Below, one piece after another: positions 8,154 through 17,160 of a stretch of 64,000 nt of DNA (position 1 is its first letter; every line of letters starts with the position of its first letter). The DNA is from Flagellimonas pelagia (GTDB lineage: Bacteria > Bacteroidota > Bacteroidia > Flavobacteriales > Flavobacteriaceae). The notes beneath the pieces are model-generated. The model had not been told where the DNA came from. It searched no databases and saw only the letters and a list, made by a program, of their open reading frames with translations. The translations under genes were made by a program, and so were the position numbers. The stretch is from contig NZ_QXFI01000009.1 of assembly GCF_003584135.1 (NCBI RefSeq), forward strand, positions 131,501 through 195,500, in the 5' to 3' direction.

Positions 8154-9917
8154 ATGAAAAAGTTGATGAACAACGTTTTGCGCGCAGCACTAGTTGTACT
8201 TGTTTTTAGTTTTGCTTCCTGTCAGGAGGAATTTGAAAAAATTGGCGGAGGTGAAGAAGGGACGATATCCGCAAGTTCCTCCACGGCCGTATTGATTGAG
8301 GAAGCCTGTTCCCACGACGGTTCTTATGACAACATTGTGGATGGTGCCAGTTGTTTTGCCGTCCAATTTCCATATACCGTAGAGGTTAATGGAGTTGAGG
8401 TCACTATCAATTCCGAAATAGACCTTAAACAAATCGAGGAAATTTTTGATGAACTCGATACCGATGACGATATCTTGAATATCGCTTTCCCAATCACCAT
8501 TACCTTGGCCGATTTCAGTGAGATTACGATCAACAATATCGATGAACTCGAGGCAATGGCCCGCCAATGTCTGGAAGGCGGGGAAGATGATGATATCGAA
8601 TGTATCGATTTTGTTTACCCAATAACCCTGTTCACCTTTGATTTGAACAACCAGCAGACTGGTCAGGTTCAAGTGGAAAGTGACAAAGGCATGCGTAGGT
8701 TCTTTGCCGAGTTGGGAGATAACGAACTGGTAAGCATCGACTTTCCGATTACCCTTAAGAAATATGATGGCACCGAAGTAGTGGTAGAAAGCAATGCAGA
8801 ATTGGCTGCAGCTTTGGAAATGGCCAAAAACGAATGTGATGAGGATGATGACAACGATTACAATGATGACGATTTCACCAAAGAAGAATTGGATGCCTAT
8901 TTGGTAGCCTGTCCATGGGAAGTTCGTCAGGTAATCAGGAACGAGGTGGACAGTACCGAACAGTATTTTGAGCAGATCATGACCTTTACCGAAGATGGAA
9001 ACGTGGTAATCGGAGGAGGTGCCAGTGTTTCTTTGACCGGAACTTGGACCACGACCACAAACGACAATGGCGTGTACTTGAGCCTCAATTTTGAGACTTT
9101 GGTAGACTTTAACCTAGAAGGTCAGGTATATGAACTTGAGGAAGGTGTCATTAAATTGTATAAGGATGGCGGTAACCGAATCGTACTTAAAAAACGTTGC
9201 GATGTCGACCCAATTGGGGAAACCGATCCCGATACCTTAAGGGCCATTTTGAACGAATGCCAGTGGGTAATCAAAAAAGTCAAAAACCAAGGAGAAGAAG
9301 TGGAAAGACTTTTGGGCTATCAATTTGAGTTCTCTGCGGAAGGAACCGTAACCTTGAGCAACGGTGTGGATGTTAAGGAAGGTACTTGGGAATTGGGCTA
9401 CAATAGTCAAATGCAATTGTCCCTTATGATTACCATGGGTGATGAAGCTGCAGTAAGTTTTGAGTGGCCGGTACGTGAGCTGACCCAAACCCGATTGAAG
9501 TTTGAAATCACTGATACCGATTACGAAATGATCCTGTTGCGTGTGTGTAATGATAGTGCCGATGATGGGGATGTGGCCGAAATCAGGAACATTGCCATGG
9601 GAGGACCTTGGAATGTGGCCCTTTACAAAGAAGGTGAAGTGGATATGACCGCTTCCTACACCGGAATGGATTTTAATTTCAATGCCATGTATCAGGTTGA
9701 GGTATCTGTAAACGCCGACCCCATTGCCAATGGACTTTGGAGAGTGCTTCGCGACTCTGAGGATGGATTGAAATTTTACATCAACTTTGATAGTGTTGAC
9801 GAGCTTGGAGACCTAACGGACGATTGGAAGATCGTTTCCGTGACCTCCACAAGAATTGAGCTCTCCGATGAGAGTAGTGATGGTACTGTTGAGACCTTAG
9901 TGTTTGAAAAACCATAA
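8154..9917 (+). CDS. Large acidic surface lipoprotein with internal repeats
   Basis: The start at 8154 gives a clean lipoprotein signal with Cys23 in SFASCQ; a longer reading from 8109 would bury it. The mature protein has four copies of a roughly 40-residue unit beginning FPYTV, FPITI, YPITL and FPITL (about residues 72, 112, 155 and 197). An acidic linker follows (residues 229-240, mostly Asp and Glu). Three lipocalin-like units then begin ACPWEV, ECQWVI and GGPWNV (about 252, 367 and 484). I do not know a function. Divergence from the ECF sigma gene and the shared GTAGGG box suggest it belongs to the regulon of that sigma factor, perhaps as a ligand-binding or ligand-derived surface protein. 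A strong terminator follows. Confidence 0.8.
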   Translation: MKKLMNNVLRAALVVLVFSFASCQEEFEKIGGGEEGTISASSSTAVLIEEACSHDGSYDNIVDGASCFAVQFPYTVEVNGVEVTINSEIDLKQIEEIFDELDTDDDILNIAFPITITLADFSEITINNIDELEAMARQCLEGGEDDDIECIDFVYPITLFTFDLNNQQTGQVQVESDKGMRRFFAELGDNELVSIDFPITLKKYDGTEVVVESNAELAAALEMAKNECDEDDDNDYNDDDFTKEELDAYLVACPWEVRQVIRNEVDSTEQYFEQIMTFTEDGNVVIGGGASVSLTGTWTTTTNDNGVYLSLNFETLVDFNLEGQVYELEEGVIKLYKDGGNRIVLKKRCDVDPIGETDPDTLRAILNECQWVIKKVKNQGEEVERLLGYQFEFSAEGTVTLSNGVDVKEGTWELGYNSQMQLSLMITMGDEAAVSFEWPVRELTQTRLKFEITDTDYEMILLRVCNDSADDGDVAEIRNIAMGGPWNVALYKEGEVDMTASYTGMDFNFNAMYQVEVSVNADPIANGLWRVLRDSEDGLKFYINFDSVDELGDLTDDWKIVSVTSTRIELSDESSDGTVETLVFEKP

Positions 9918-9940
9918 AGATTTTCCCCAATCTTTTTTAA

Positions 9941-9980
9941 AAAGAGGACGGCTCTCCCCAAAGCCGTCCTTTTCTTTTTT
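9941..9980 (+). terminator. Rho-independent terminator
   Basis: Stem AGGACGGCT (9945-9953) pairs perfectly with AGCCGTCCT (9962-9970) around an 8-base loop and is followed by a T-rich run. A-U pairs extend the stem. It ends the lipoprotein transcript and isolates it from ffh. Confidence 0.9.
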
Positions 9981-9988
9981 ATTATTCT

Positions 9989-9996
9989 TAAATTTG
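9989..9996 (+). promoter_or_regulatory. Candidate -7 element of ffh
   Basis: TAAATTTG fits TAnnTTTG exactly, directly after the terminator and 26 bases before the ffh ATG. No clear -33 element is visible because the upstream sequence is the terminator T-run. Confidence 0.45.
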
Positions 9997-10022
9997 TCCT
10001 TCCTTTTAAACAAAGAGAACCT

Positions 10023-11351
10023 ATGTTCGACAACTTAAGCGAAAAACTGGATAAGGCACTCCACGTCCTCAAGGGGCATGGGCAGATTACGGAGATCAAT
10101 GTTGCGGAGACCCTCAAAGAGGTAAGGAGGGCCCTGTTGGATGCTGACGTCAACTTTAAGATAGCCAAGGATTTTACCAACAGGGTAAAGGAAAAGGCAT
10201 TGGGACAGGATGTATTGACCACCCTTCAACCAGGTCAATTGATGGTAAAGATCGTAAAGGACGAACTTACCGAATTGATGGGCGGCGATGCCGAAGGAAT
10301 CGACCTTTCGGGAAATCCTTCCATCATTTTAATGTCCGGTCTACAAGGTTCCGGTAAAACCACTTTCTCTGGAAAGCTGGCCAATTTTCTACAAAGCAAA
10401 AAAAGCAAGAAACCTTTATTGGTGGCCTGTGACGTATACCGACCCGCAGCGATCGATCAGTTGCACATCGTTGGGGAACAAATAGGCGTAGAGGTATATT
10501 CCGATCGGGAGAACAATGATCCTGTGGCCATTGCCAAGGCAGGTATTGCCCACGCCAAGAGTTTGGGCTGTAATGTGGTCATTATCGATACCGCAGGTCG
10601 TTTGGCCGTGGATGAACAGATGATGGCCGAGATTGCCAACATCCACAAGGCGATTCAACCCCAAGAAACCTTGTTCGTGGTAGATGCCATGACGGGTCAG
10701 GATGCCGTGAACACTGCCAAGGCGTTCAACGATGTCTTGAATTTTGACGGGGTGATCCTTACCAAACTCGACGGTGATACCCGCGGTGGTGCCGCCATTT
10801 CCATCAAATCCGTGGTAAATAAACCGATCAAATTTATCGGTACGGGAGAAAAAATGGAGGCTATTGATGTGTTCCACCCTTCCAGGATGGCCGATCGTAT
10901 TTTGGGTATGGGAGACGTTGTTTCGTTAGTTGAACGTGCCCAAGAGCAGTTCGATGAGGAACAGGCGCGAAAAATCCAAAAGAAAATTGCCAAGAACAAG
11001 TTTGGTTTTGACGATTTCTTGAGCCAGATACAACAGATCAAACGTATGGGGAACATGAAGGACCTTATCGGGATGATCCCAGGTGCCGGAAAGGCGCTGA
11101 AAGGTTTGGATATCGATGACGATGCCTTCAAACATATTGAGGCCATCATCCATTCCATGACCCCTACCGAACGCTCAACACCCTCTTTGCTCAACGCTAG
11201 TAGAAAAAAACGGATTGCTGCAGGTAGTGGAACGTCCATCCAAGAGGTGAACCAATTGTTGAAACAATTTGACCAAATGAGCAAGATGATGAAGATGATG
11301 CAAGGTGGAGGGGGCAAAAAAATGATGCAGATGATGCAGAATATGAGGTAA
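10023..11351 (+). CDS. ffh: Signal recognition particle protein Ffh
   Basis: Ffh binds signal peptides of nascent membrane and secreted proteins together with 4.5S RNA and delivers ribosomes to FtsY. The N domain (about 1-90) is followed by the G domain with GLQGSGKTT (about residue 104), DTAGR, TKLDGDTRGG and GTGEK motifs. The C-terminal methionine-rich M domain ends with a run of Met-containing repeats (MSKMMKMMQ, KKMMQMMQNM). The length of 442 residues is normal. The gene has its own promoter after a terminator and is followed at 36 bases by a GrpB-like gene on the same strand. Confidence 0.98.
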   Translation: MFDNLSEKLDKALHVLKGHGQITEINVAETLKEVRRALLDADVNFKIAKDFTNRVKEKALGQDVLTTLQPGQLMVKIVKDELTELMGGDAEGIDLSGNPSIILMSGLQGSGKTTFSGKLANFLQSKKSKKPLLVACDVYRPAAIDQLHIVGEQIGVEVYSDRENNDPVAIAKAGIAHAKSLGCNVVIIDTAGRLAVDEQMMAEIANIHKAIQPQETLFVVDAMTGQDAVNTAKAFNDVLNFDGVILTKLDGDTRGGAAISIKSVVNKPIKFIGTGEKMEAIDVFHPSRMADRILGMGDVVSLVERAQEQFDEEQARKIQKKIAKNKFGFDDFLSQIQQIKRMGNMKDLIGMIPGAGKALKGLDIDDDAFKHIEAIIHSMTPTERSTPSLLNASRKKRIAAGSGTSIQEVNQLLKQFDQMSKMMKMMQGGGGKKMMQMMQNMR

Positions 11352-11387
11352 TTTAGCATTTCAAAAGCGGCATACCACTTTCAACAT

Positions 11388-11972
11388 ATGAAAAAGACCT
11401 TAATGGACCTCTCCAAGGATGACTGGAATACCTTGTTTCCTGTGGAATTGGTAGATCATGATCCTAATTGGAAAAAAAATTTTGAAGCCGAAAAAAAACT
11501 GATTCTGGATACCATAGGGTCGGATAAAATTTTGCAGGTCGAACATTTTGGAAGCTCTTCCATACCGAACATCAAGGCCAAACCCTATATCGACCTTTTG
11601 ATCGAGATTCCCGAGAACCTACTTTTTGATGAGTTGCTCATCGAACAGTTCAAGGATTTGGGATATACCCATTTTAAAGTGCCGGCCCGAGAGGGTATCG
11701 ATGCTTACATGTCGTTTGGCAAGGGATATAATTTGGACGGGGTAAAGGAACAAATCTTCCACATTCACATGTGTCCCAGAAGCAATAGTATGTGGGAACA
11801 GATTCAATTTCGTGACTATTTGATCGAACATCAAGATCGCGCCCAGGCCTACGAAGACCTTAAGGTTGGGTTGGCGGCGAAGTATAGGAACGACCGTGGT
11901 GCCTATGTATTGGGCAAAACGGCATTCATCCAAGAAACATTGAAAATCATCACCTTAAATAACCAAAAGTAA
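11388..11972 (+). CDS. GrpB / UPF0157 nucleotidyltransferase-fold protein
   Basis: The protein carries the GrpB-family core: [18 protein letters not shown], then [20 protein letters not shown] with the GSS and later Asp residues of the nucleotidyltransferase fold, and a C-terminal [18 protein letters not shown] block. At 194 residues it is of usual length. The family is found as a stand-alone protein or fused to dephospho-CoA kinase; its reaction is not established. It ends four bases before folD, so the two are likely co-transcribed. Confidence 0.85.
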   Translation: MKKTLMDLSKDDWNTLFPVELVDHDPNWKKNFEAEKKLILDTIGSDKILQVEHFGSSSIPNIKAKPYIDLLIEIPENLLFDELLIEQFKDLGYTHFKVPAREGIDAYMSFGKGYNLDGVKEQIFHIHMCPRSNSMWEQIQFRDYLIEHQDRAQAYEDLKVGLAAKYRNDRGAYVLGKTAFIQETLKIITLNNQK

Positions 11973-11976
11973 GACC

Positions 11977-12858
11977 ATGGAAATCCTTGACGGAAAAAAG
12001 ATATCGAACCAGATCAAAGAAGAAATTGCCGTTGAGGTGGCACAAATGAAGGAAAGAGGGGAGAAGGTCCCACATTTGGCAGCCGTTTTGGTAGGGAACG
12101 ATGGCGCCAGCCTTACCTACGTAGGCAGCAAGGTGCGCTCTTGCAAGAAAATCGGGTTCGAATCTACATTGATACACCTTCCTGAAGAGACTTCCGAAGA
12201 AGCGTTGTTGAAGCATGTTCATGATTTGAACAACAACCCTGATATCGATGGCTATATCGTGCAATTGCCATTACCCAAACATATTGACGAGGAAAAAGTT
12301 TTGATGGCCGTGGATCCCGACAAGGATGTGGATGGGTTTCACCCTACCAATTTTGGAAAAATGGCATTGGAGATGGAATCCTTTATCTCTGCCACTCCCT
12401 TTGGAATCATGGAGTTATTGGCCCGCTATAACGTGGAAACAGAAGGTAAGCATACCGTAGTGATCGGGCGTAGCCATATTGTTGGTAGGCCCATCAGTAT
12501 TTTAATGAGTCAAAAAGGGAATCCAGGCAATGCAACGGTTACCCTTACCCATAGTCGTACCAAAGATATCAAGGCACTGACGCTTCAGGCTGATATTGTG
12601 ATTTCCGCATTGGGGGTTCCCCATTTCTTAAAGGCGGATATGGTAAAAGACGGTGTGGTCGTCATAGACGTGGGTATTACCCGTGTGGCAGGTGACTCAC
12701 ATGAAAAAGGGTATTACATTACCGGCGATGTCGATTTTGAAAATGTAAGCAAAAAAGCATCCTACATCACGCCCGTTCCTGGGGGTGTTGGTCCCATGAC
12801 CATTGCCATGCTCCTTAAAAATACATTGTTGGCGAGGGAACGCCACAAGGCCAAATAA
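11977..12858 (+). CDS. folD: Bifunctional methylenetetrahydrofolate dehydrogenase / cyclohydrolase
   Basis: FolD interconverts 5,10-methylene-, 5,10-methenyl- and 10-formyl-tetrahydrofolate with NADP in the cytoplasm. Signatures are [16 protein letters not shown] containing the catalytic Lys, [12 protein letters not shown], the dinucleotide-binding [13 protein letters not shown], and the C-terminal [14 protein letters not shown]. The length of 293 residues matches the family. It lies directly behind the GrpB-like gene and ends two bases before a convergent small lipoprotein gene. Confidence 0.98.
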   Translation: MEILDGKKISNQIKEEIAVEVAQMKERGEKVPHLAAVLVGNDGASLTYVGSKVRSCKKIGFESTLIHLPEETSEEALLKHVHDLNNNPDIDGYIVQLPLPKHIDEEKVLMAVDPDKDVDGFHPTNFGKMALEMESFISATPFGIMELLARYNVETEGKHTVVIGRSHIVGRPISILMSQKGNPGNATVTLTHSRTKDIKALTLQADIVISALGVPHFLKADMVKDGVVVIDVGITRVAGDSHEKGYYITGDVDFENVSKKASYITPVPGGVGPMTIAMLLKNTLLARERHKAK

Positions 12859-12859
12859 T

Positions 12860-13018
12860 TTAGTTCGGTTGTTCCTGAATAGTATCTACTACTTGGGTAG
12901 CTTGTTGTTCCTCGTCCGGGTTGATGTAGTCAAATTCAGTATCGCTTTCATCATTGGTGCAGCTCGATACGGCCATGGATGAGAACACGATGGTGATCAA
13001 AAGTAGAATTGTTTTCAT
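12860..13018 (-). CDS. Small lipoprotein, 52 aa
   Basis: Starting at the ATG at 13018 the peptide is a hydrophobic signal with a lipobox (AVSSC, Cys19) followed by a short, very acidic tail (TNDESDTEFDYINPDEEQQ) ending in QPN. The longer reading from 13060 would put 14 non-signal residues ahead and is rejected. It is probably a small membrane-anchored periplasmic or surface peptide. The function is unknown and the gene is short enough that expression should be treated as likely but unproven. A perfect 12-bp palindrome (13037-13048) lies just upstream. Confidence 0.6.
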   Translation of the reverse strand: MKTILLLITIVFSSMAVSSCTNDESDTEFDYINPDEEQQATQVVDTIQEQPN

Positions 13019-13137
13019 AATCGTAGGATTTGGGATGGCCCTAGGGCCCGTTCTATGCACTTATAACGATTTGCCTGCTAAATTCTTGTTTTTCTGAACA
13101 AATATTCGATAACTTACTTCCTTGTAAATCAAACTAT

Positions 13138-13764
13138 ATGGCCAAAACGGTACGGAATAAGGTCGCTTGGGTGGTATTTGTATTGTTGGCCATCGGTATA
13201 GGCCTATATCCTTTGTTCTATCTTGTAACTTCTGGAGAGTTTGGGCTGCTTTTGGGTAAGGACGAGGCCATTCGTAATAGTGAGGTTTGGCGTTTCGCGT
13301 TTTATGGACATATCATTTTTGGCGGGTTGGCCTTGTTGTCTGGCTGGTCACAGTTCAGCAAAAAGCTTCGGGCCAAAAAACTAAATCTGCACAGAAACTT
13401 AGGTAAATTCTATGTGATTTCCGTTCTCGTCAGCGGTCTTTGTGGCATCTATTTGGGAATTTATGCCACGGGCGGCATCATTCCATCAGTTGGATTCATC
13501 AGTTTGGGAGTCGTTTGGTTGTTCACCACCATAAGGGCCTATATGGCAGTGAGAAAGAAGGATTTGTCCCTTCACCAAGGGATGATGATTTATAGCTATG
13601 CTGCTTGTTTTGCTGCCGTGACTCTTCGCATTTGGTTGCCCTTCCTTACCATTGTACTGGGGGAATTTTTACTCGCCTATAAAATCGTGGCTTGGCTCTG
13701 CTGGGTTCCCAATATGGTTTTTGCCCATCTGTGGGTTCGAAGAAAGGGACTTACCTTGGCGTGA
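13138..13764 (+). CDS. DUF2306-type multi-spanning membrane protein
   Basis: The 208-residue protein has about six hydrophobic segments, starting at residue 9 (VAWVVFVLLAIGIGLYPLFY). The features HIIFGGLALLSGWSQFSKKL and LHRNLGKFYVISVLVSGLCG, with conserved His residues, fit the DUF2306 family of membrane proteins, some of which resemble cytochrome-like haem-binding proteins. The reaction is unknown. It stands alone on the plus strand between two leftward genes and ends directly against the convergent VOC gene. Confidence 0.75.
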   Translation: MAKTVRNKVAWVVFVLLAIGIGLYPLFYLVTSGEFGLLLGKDEAIRNSEVWRFAFYGHIIFGGLALLSGWSQFSKKLRAKKLNLHRNLGKFYVISVLVSGLCGIYLGIYATGGIIPSVGFISLGVVWLFTTIRAYMAVRKKDLSLHQGMMIYSYAACFAAVTLRIWLPFLTIVLGEFLLAYKIVAWLCWVPNMVFAHLWVRRKGLTLA

Positions 13765-13765
13765 T

Positions 13766-14188
13766 CTATTTGGCGAACAACTGCCCCATATCCTTAAATG
13801 CTTTGAATTCCAAAGCGTTGCCTGCAGGGTCTAAAAAGAACATGGTGGCCTGTTCTCCTACTTCTCCCTTAAAACGGATGTACGGTTCGATGACAAATTC
13901 GATGCCCTTACCTTCAAGTTTCTTGGAGAAGGATTGAAAAGTATCCCAAGGTAAAACCACACCGTAATGGGGAACAGGAACATTTTTTCCATCAACAGGA
14001 TTGGTATGTAGCTCTTCTTCGGATTTGGGTTTGTAATGAATGACCAACTGGTGTCCAAAAAGATTGAAATCCACCCAATGATCGGCAGATCTTCCTTCCT
14101 CGCATTCCAATACTTCTCGGTAAAAGGTCCTACATTCATCCAAATTGTGCACGGGGATGGCCACATGAAAAGGGGTAACGTTTTGCAT
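13766..14188 (-). CDS. VOC-superfamily protein
   Basis: A second vicinal-oxygen-chelate protein, 140 residues, starting [20 protein letters not shown], with a central [14 protein letters not shown] strand and a C-terminal [16 protein letters not shown]. His8, a His in GHQLVIH and the Glu in NALEF are at positions that normally bind a divalent metal in this fold. It is longer than the VOC protein at 860 and not closely similar to it. Small-molecule dioxygenase, isomerase or resistance functions are all possible. Confidence 0.78.
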   Translation of the reverse strand: MQNVTPFHVAIPVHNLDECRTFYREVLECEEGRSADHWVDFNLFGHQLVIHYKPKSEEELHTNPVDGKNVPVPHYGVVLPWDTFQSFSKKLEGKGIEFVIEPYIRFKGEVGEQATMFFLDPAGNALEFKAFKDMGQLFAK

Positions 14189-14221
14189 CTTCTATTTTTT
14201 CTGAAAATTAGGATAACTTTC

Positions 14222-15061
14222 TCAAGCTTCCAAAAATGAAATGATTTGATCGTTCACATCGTCTTGGTGCATGGAATGCCCCAAACCTTCGGTGCTGATC
14301 AAAGTACTGCCCTCCCAATTTTTGTTCACGGCCACCGAAGCATGGTAAGGAGTGATCTGATCAAATTTATCGTGGAACAAAAGCCCTTTTTTGCTGATGG
14401 ATTGGGCAAATTTAGAAGTGGAAAACTCATTGATACGAAATCCAAAACGATTCAGGATATAGTCATCAAGTTCCTTCATCACCCGATTGTTGAATTTTAG
14501 TATGTTTTGAAAATGCTGCATGATCTCATGGAATTCCGAAGGGGAACCAATCGTCACCATTTTCTCAACCTCCGGACTCGGATTTTTATATTGGTTGTAG
14601 AGAATGGTCATCCCGCCAACCGAGTGCCCGATCAAATGTTTGGGGTTGTATTTTTTGACCATGTGGTTCACGGCTATCTCATAAAGGGGCACATACAAAT
14701 GTTTTCCTGTAGAGTACCCATGGGAAGGCGCATCGAACGCAATGATGTTGAAATCGGCCTCCCGAAGTTTTTTGATAAGATTACGCCAACGAAACGTATT
14801 GCTCTCCCAACCATGCACCAACAAAACCGTTTCCTTGTTCCCGGGCCAGTGATAGGACTGTATCTTATGTTCAGCCACTTCCTCCACTTCTAATTTGGCC
14901 CCGTCCAAATAATCCGCCTGTTGTGGAAGTACCCTGCCTTTCCGAACGGTGCAAAATAAATGGAAAGCACTATCAGCTGCCTTCTTAGGGGCAATCAAGG
15001 TGTAAAAGTTATAGTATTGGCCGTAGGCCAATGGCATTATTTTGTTGAGCAGTTTTTTCAT
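14222..15061 (-). CDS. Alpha/beta-fold hydrolase
   Basis: The 279-residue protein shows the alpha/beta hydrolase pattern. An oxyanion strand ETVLLVHGWESNTFRW is followed by FDAPSHGYS, the nucleophile elbow LIGHSVGGM (Ser in GHSVGG), a late acidic residue in LLFHDKFDQITPY, and His in STEGLGHSMH as the rest of the triad. It is probably a cytoplasmic esterase or lipase-like enzyme; the substrate is unknown. It is divergent from an HxlR regulator. A GTTAC-N5-GTAAC palindrome sits only a few bases before its start codon, so repression by that regulator is likely. Confidence 0.85.
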   Translation of the reverse strand: MKKLLNKIMPLAYGQYYNFYTLIAPKKAADSAFHLFCTVRKGRVLPQQADYLDGAKLEVEEVAEHKIQSYHWPGNKETVLLVHGWESNTFRWRNLIKKLREADFNIIAFDAPSHGYSTGKHLYVPLYEIAVNHMVKKYNPKHLIGHSVGGMTILYNQYKNPSPEVEKMVTIGSPSEFHEIMQHFQNILKFNNRVMKELDDYILNRFGFRINEFSTSKFAQSISKKGLLFHDKFDQITPYHASVAVNKNWEGSTLISTEGLGHSMHQDDVNDQIISFLEA

Positions 15062-15063
15062 CA

Positions 15064-15080
15064 GGTTACTTTTTGTAACT
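15064..15080. promoter_or_regulatory. Candidate HxlR operator
   Basis: GTTAC (15065-15069) and GTAAC (15075-15079) form a perfect inverted repeat around TTTTT, with a near match one base further out. The site lies just upstream of the hydrolase ATG and 80 bases before the HxlR gene, a position suited to repressing the hydrolase. Confidence 0.45.
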
Positions 15081-15158
15081 TACTCTTGATTTGAAACTAA
15101 AATTACGTATTCCTTTTTGAACAAGAAAGAGGTGACAAACTGAAAACTAGGTGTTTAT

Positions 15159-15581
15159 ATGGAAACTATTACTGAAAATCAGAAAGTTAGAACCGTAAAA
15201 AAATTGGAAAAAATGTTCGGACATATCGATTATAGGAATCCGCCGGAGCTTTGCCCCGTACGTGATGTGATGTCGGTGGCTTCGGACCAATGGAGCATTT
15301 TGATCTTGCTGTGGTTGGGATACTTTCCGGTTTTGCGGTTCAACAAGTTGAAAAAGTTTGTGTACGGCATTTCCAATAAAGTTTTAAGCCAACGCTTGAA
15401 AGTATTGGAAGCAGACGGCTATATTGAACGAAAGGCCTATCCTGAGGTGCCCATTCGGGTAGAATACAGCCTCACAGAATTTGGTAGGTCCTACGTGGAG
15501 AAATTGTTGGAGCTAGCGGAGTGGATGCACGACAATAGTCCCAAAGTCTTGGCTAATCGGGAACGTTATGGTCTGGTTTGA
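15159..15581 (+). CDS. HxlR-family transcriptional regulator
   Basis: The 140-residue protein carries the winged helix of the HxlR family: CPVRDVMSVASDQWSILIL with the conserved Cys and Trp, LRFNKLKKFVYGISNKVLSQ as the recognition part, and the wing RKAYPEVPIRVEYSLTEFG. Such proteins are dimeric repressors or activators that often sense thiol-reactive compounds through that N-terminal Cys. The most likely target is the divergent hydrolase gene. The final 16 bases overlap the end of the convergent gene at 15566. Confidence 0.9.
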   Translation: METITENQKVRTVKKLEKMFGHIDYRNPPELCPVRDVMSVASDQWSILILLWLGYFPVLRFNKLKKFVYGISNKVLSQRLKVLEADGYIERKAYPEVPIRVEYSLTEFGRSYVEKLLELAEWMHDNSPKVLANRERYGLV

Positions 15582-16537
15582 TCTTGAATCCGGTTCCAAA
15601 TATCAAGGTACATTTTCCATTCACCATCTTCCTTTTTCCATATGACCACATATTTGCCTTTCCAATTAGCAATCGACCCATCCTTGTTTTCCGACTTTCC
15701 CTGGTAATATCCATAATCATGTGCATAGTTCCCAAAAAAATTGATTTCCAGAGGTAGGAGCTCATGATGAAGAATTTTAGTTCCTGCGCCTAACATCCAT
15801 CGCTCTTTTATGGCTTCCCTACCCGATATGATATCCGTATTGTTTGGAAAAATTTTGGCATCCTTGGTATAGCTATTGGCTATGGTCTCAAAATCCCCAT
15901 CCATATAAGCTTTGGAAAAAACTTTGGTAGCCTCAATGATTCTGCCCTTTTCTTTGTCAACGCTGTTTTGAATTTTACTATTGGAACAATCAATTTTCCA
16001 GGTTGGGTAAACAAAGGATTCGTTTTTATCTACCCACTCACCAATCCACTTAAATCCATCGCCATCCATTTCGGAAAAAGTAATCCTAAAAAAACCTTCA
16101 GTTCCGTTGGGGGCTTTTTGTTCTCGATATAAAATGATTTTGCCATCTTCCTTTTTGTTGCCCTCCCATACAGGTAATGAGGTGGCCACCGAGGGATAGC
16201 TATAGTAGTGCACATACCAGCGGGTACTATCTTGACTGAATTGGCGGATGCTTCCTGAATAGGTTCCGTCCTCTTTCAAGGTTTCATCCTGTATGGCCAT
16301 GCCATTCATGATGTACTTGAACCGCCACACCATTTTCACGGGTTCTGCCCAAGATTGGTCCGGCTTTCTGACTTGTGAAAGGCATTGGCATTCCCCGATC
16401 AATGGGGCAAAATCCAATAGTTCCGATGGTGCTGCCGGATTGGGGAGCCCATAAGGATGTTCTTGGGAAGGTTCATATTGGTATTGGGCAAAAAGTGCCA
16501 AAGGGAACAACAAAGCAGACAGGAAAAGGTTCTTCAT
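15566..16537 (-). CDS. Secreted two-domain protein: DUF1579-like plus SnoaL/DUF4440-like
   Basis: The protein has a signal peptide (LFLSALLFPLALFAQ). The first half (about residues 35-175) resembles DUF1579-type beta-barrel proteins, with WRFKYIMNGMAIQDETLKED and GFKWIGEWVD. The second half (about 195-320) is a nuclear-transport-factor-2-like domain of the DUF4440/SnoaL kind, with VFSKAYMDGDFETIANSYT, REAIKERW and KYVVIWKKEDGEWKMYLD. These domains bind small hydrophobic ligands, and an enzymatic role is unproven. The gene lies downstream of the HerA-like and lipoprotein genes on the same strand, 70 bases after the latter. Confidence 0.7.
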   Translation of the reverse strand: MKNLFLSALLFPLALFAQYQYEPSQEHPYGLPNPAAPSELLDFAPLIGECQCLSQVRKPDQSWAEPVKMVWRFKYIMNGMAIQDETLKEDGTYSGSIRQFSQDSTRWYVHYYSYPSVATSLPVWEGNKKEDGKIILYREQKAPNGTEGFFRITFSEMDGDGFKWIGEWVDKNESFVYPTWKIDCSNSKIQNSVDKEKGRIIEATKVFSKAYMDGDFETIANSYTKDAKIFPNNTDIISGREAIKERWMLGAGTKILHHELLPLEINFFGNYAHDYGYYQGKSENKDGSIANWKGKYVVIWKKEDGEWKMYLDIWNRIQDQTRP

Positions 16538-16607
16538 TTGGATGGAAATTTCCTTAATTTACCAAATATGAACTTGCTATTCCTCTGTTTAGCAATAAAT
16601 TAACAGC

Positions 16608-17156
16608 TTATTCCCATCCCAACATCAGATATTTCAACTTGGCATCATCAGGAATTTGGACCTCTTCAATATTGGAAGTGCTGAACCTGAGATTGCCCGG
16701 GAGTTCCTCCTTGTCAATTGTAAAATAAAGATTGCTTTCCTTTGGAAAGATTACGACACTGTTCAAAGTGGTCACAATCTTTTTGATGGAATACTTCTTT
16801 TTGATATCGGCAAAAGTACTCTTCAGCCCAATTCCCTTGTCAGAAATATACCTCGGGTCCATGATACGAACATTCTGAATGCCTTGGATGCTGTCCGAGC
16901 TTGGTGTTAACGAAAGCAAGTGTTTACCTCCCCTTTCGTAGATCTCTATCTTGTTTGATTTGGTTCCGGAAACTGCCCTTGTAGTGTCCATGACCACAGA
17001 ATCCTGCGCGAACAGTGATTTCAATTCGCTCACCTTGGCAGATTGGGACATGGGCCCCACACTGGTTTCGGTTATTAAAAAGGTGGTTTCCTTTTCGCAG
17101 GATTGTACAAAAATAAGGCCCAATAGCAGGGCAATTGCTTTCGTGGTGTTTTTCAT
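16608..17156 (-). CDS. Lipoprotein, DUF1131-like
   Basis: A 182-residue lipoprotein with signal FVQSC (Cys20). The mature part starts ITETSVGPMS and contains SLTPSSDSIQGIQNVRIMDPRY and a late KYSIKKIVTTLNSVVIFPK block. The ITETSVGP start and general layout recall the DUF1131 family (the Escherichia coli member is an envelope-stress-controlled lipoprotein), but I hold this match loosely. It begins four bases after the stop of the HerA-like gene, so it is in that operon. Confidence 0.6.
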   Translation of the reverse strand: MKNTTKAIALLLGLIFVQSCEKETTFLITETSVGPMSQSAKVSELKSLFAQDSVVMDTTRAVSGTKSNKIEIYERGGKHLLSLTPSSDSIQGIQNVRIMDPRYISDKGIGLKSTFADIKKKYSIKKIVTTLNSVVIFPKESNLYFTIDKEELPGNLRFSTSNIEEVQIPDDAKLKYLMLGWE

Positions 17157-17160
17157 AAAA

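Noticed and set aside
10697-11359. A 220-residue minus-strand frame opposite ffh
   Set aside because: Its Met/Ile-rich, Cys-rich product is the mirror of the repetitive M domain of Ffh and resembles no protein.
13037-13048. Perfect palindrome GGCCCTAGGGCC
   Set aside because: A single GC-rich 12-mer with no T-run, no partner site and no clear promoter relation; could be chance.
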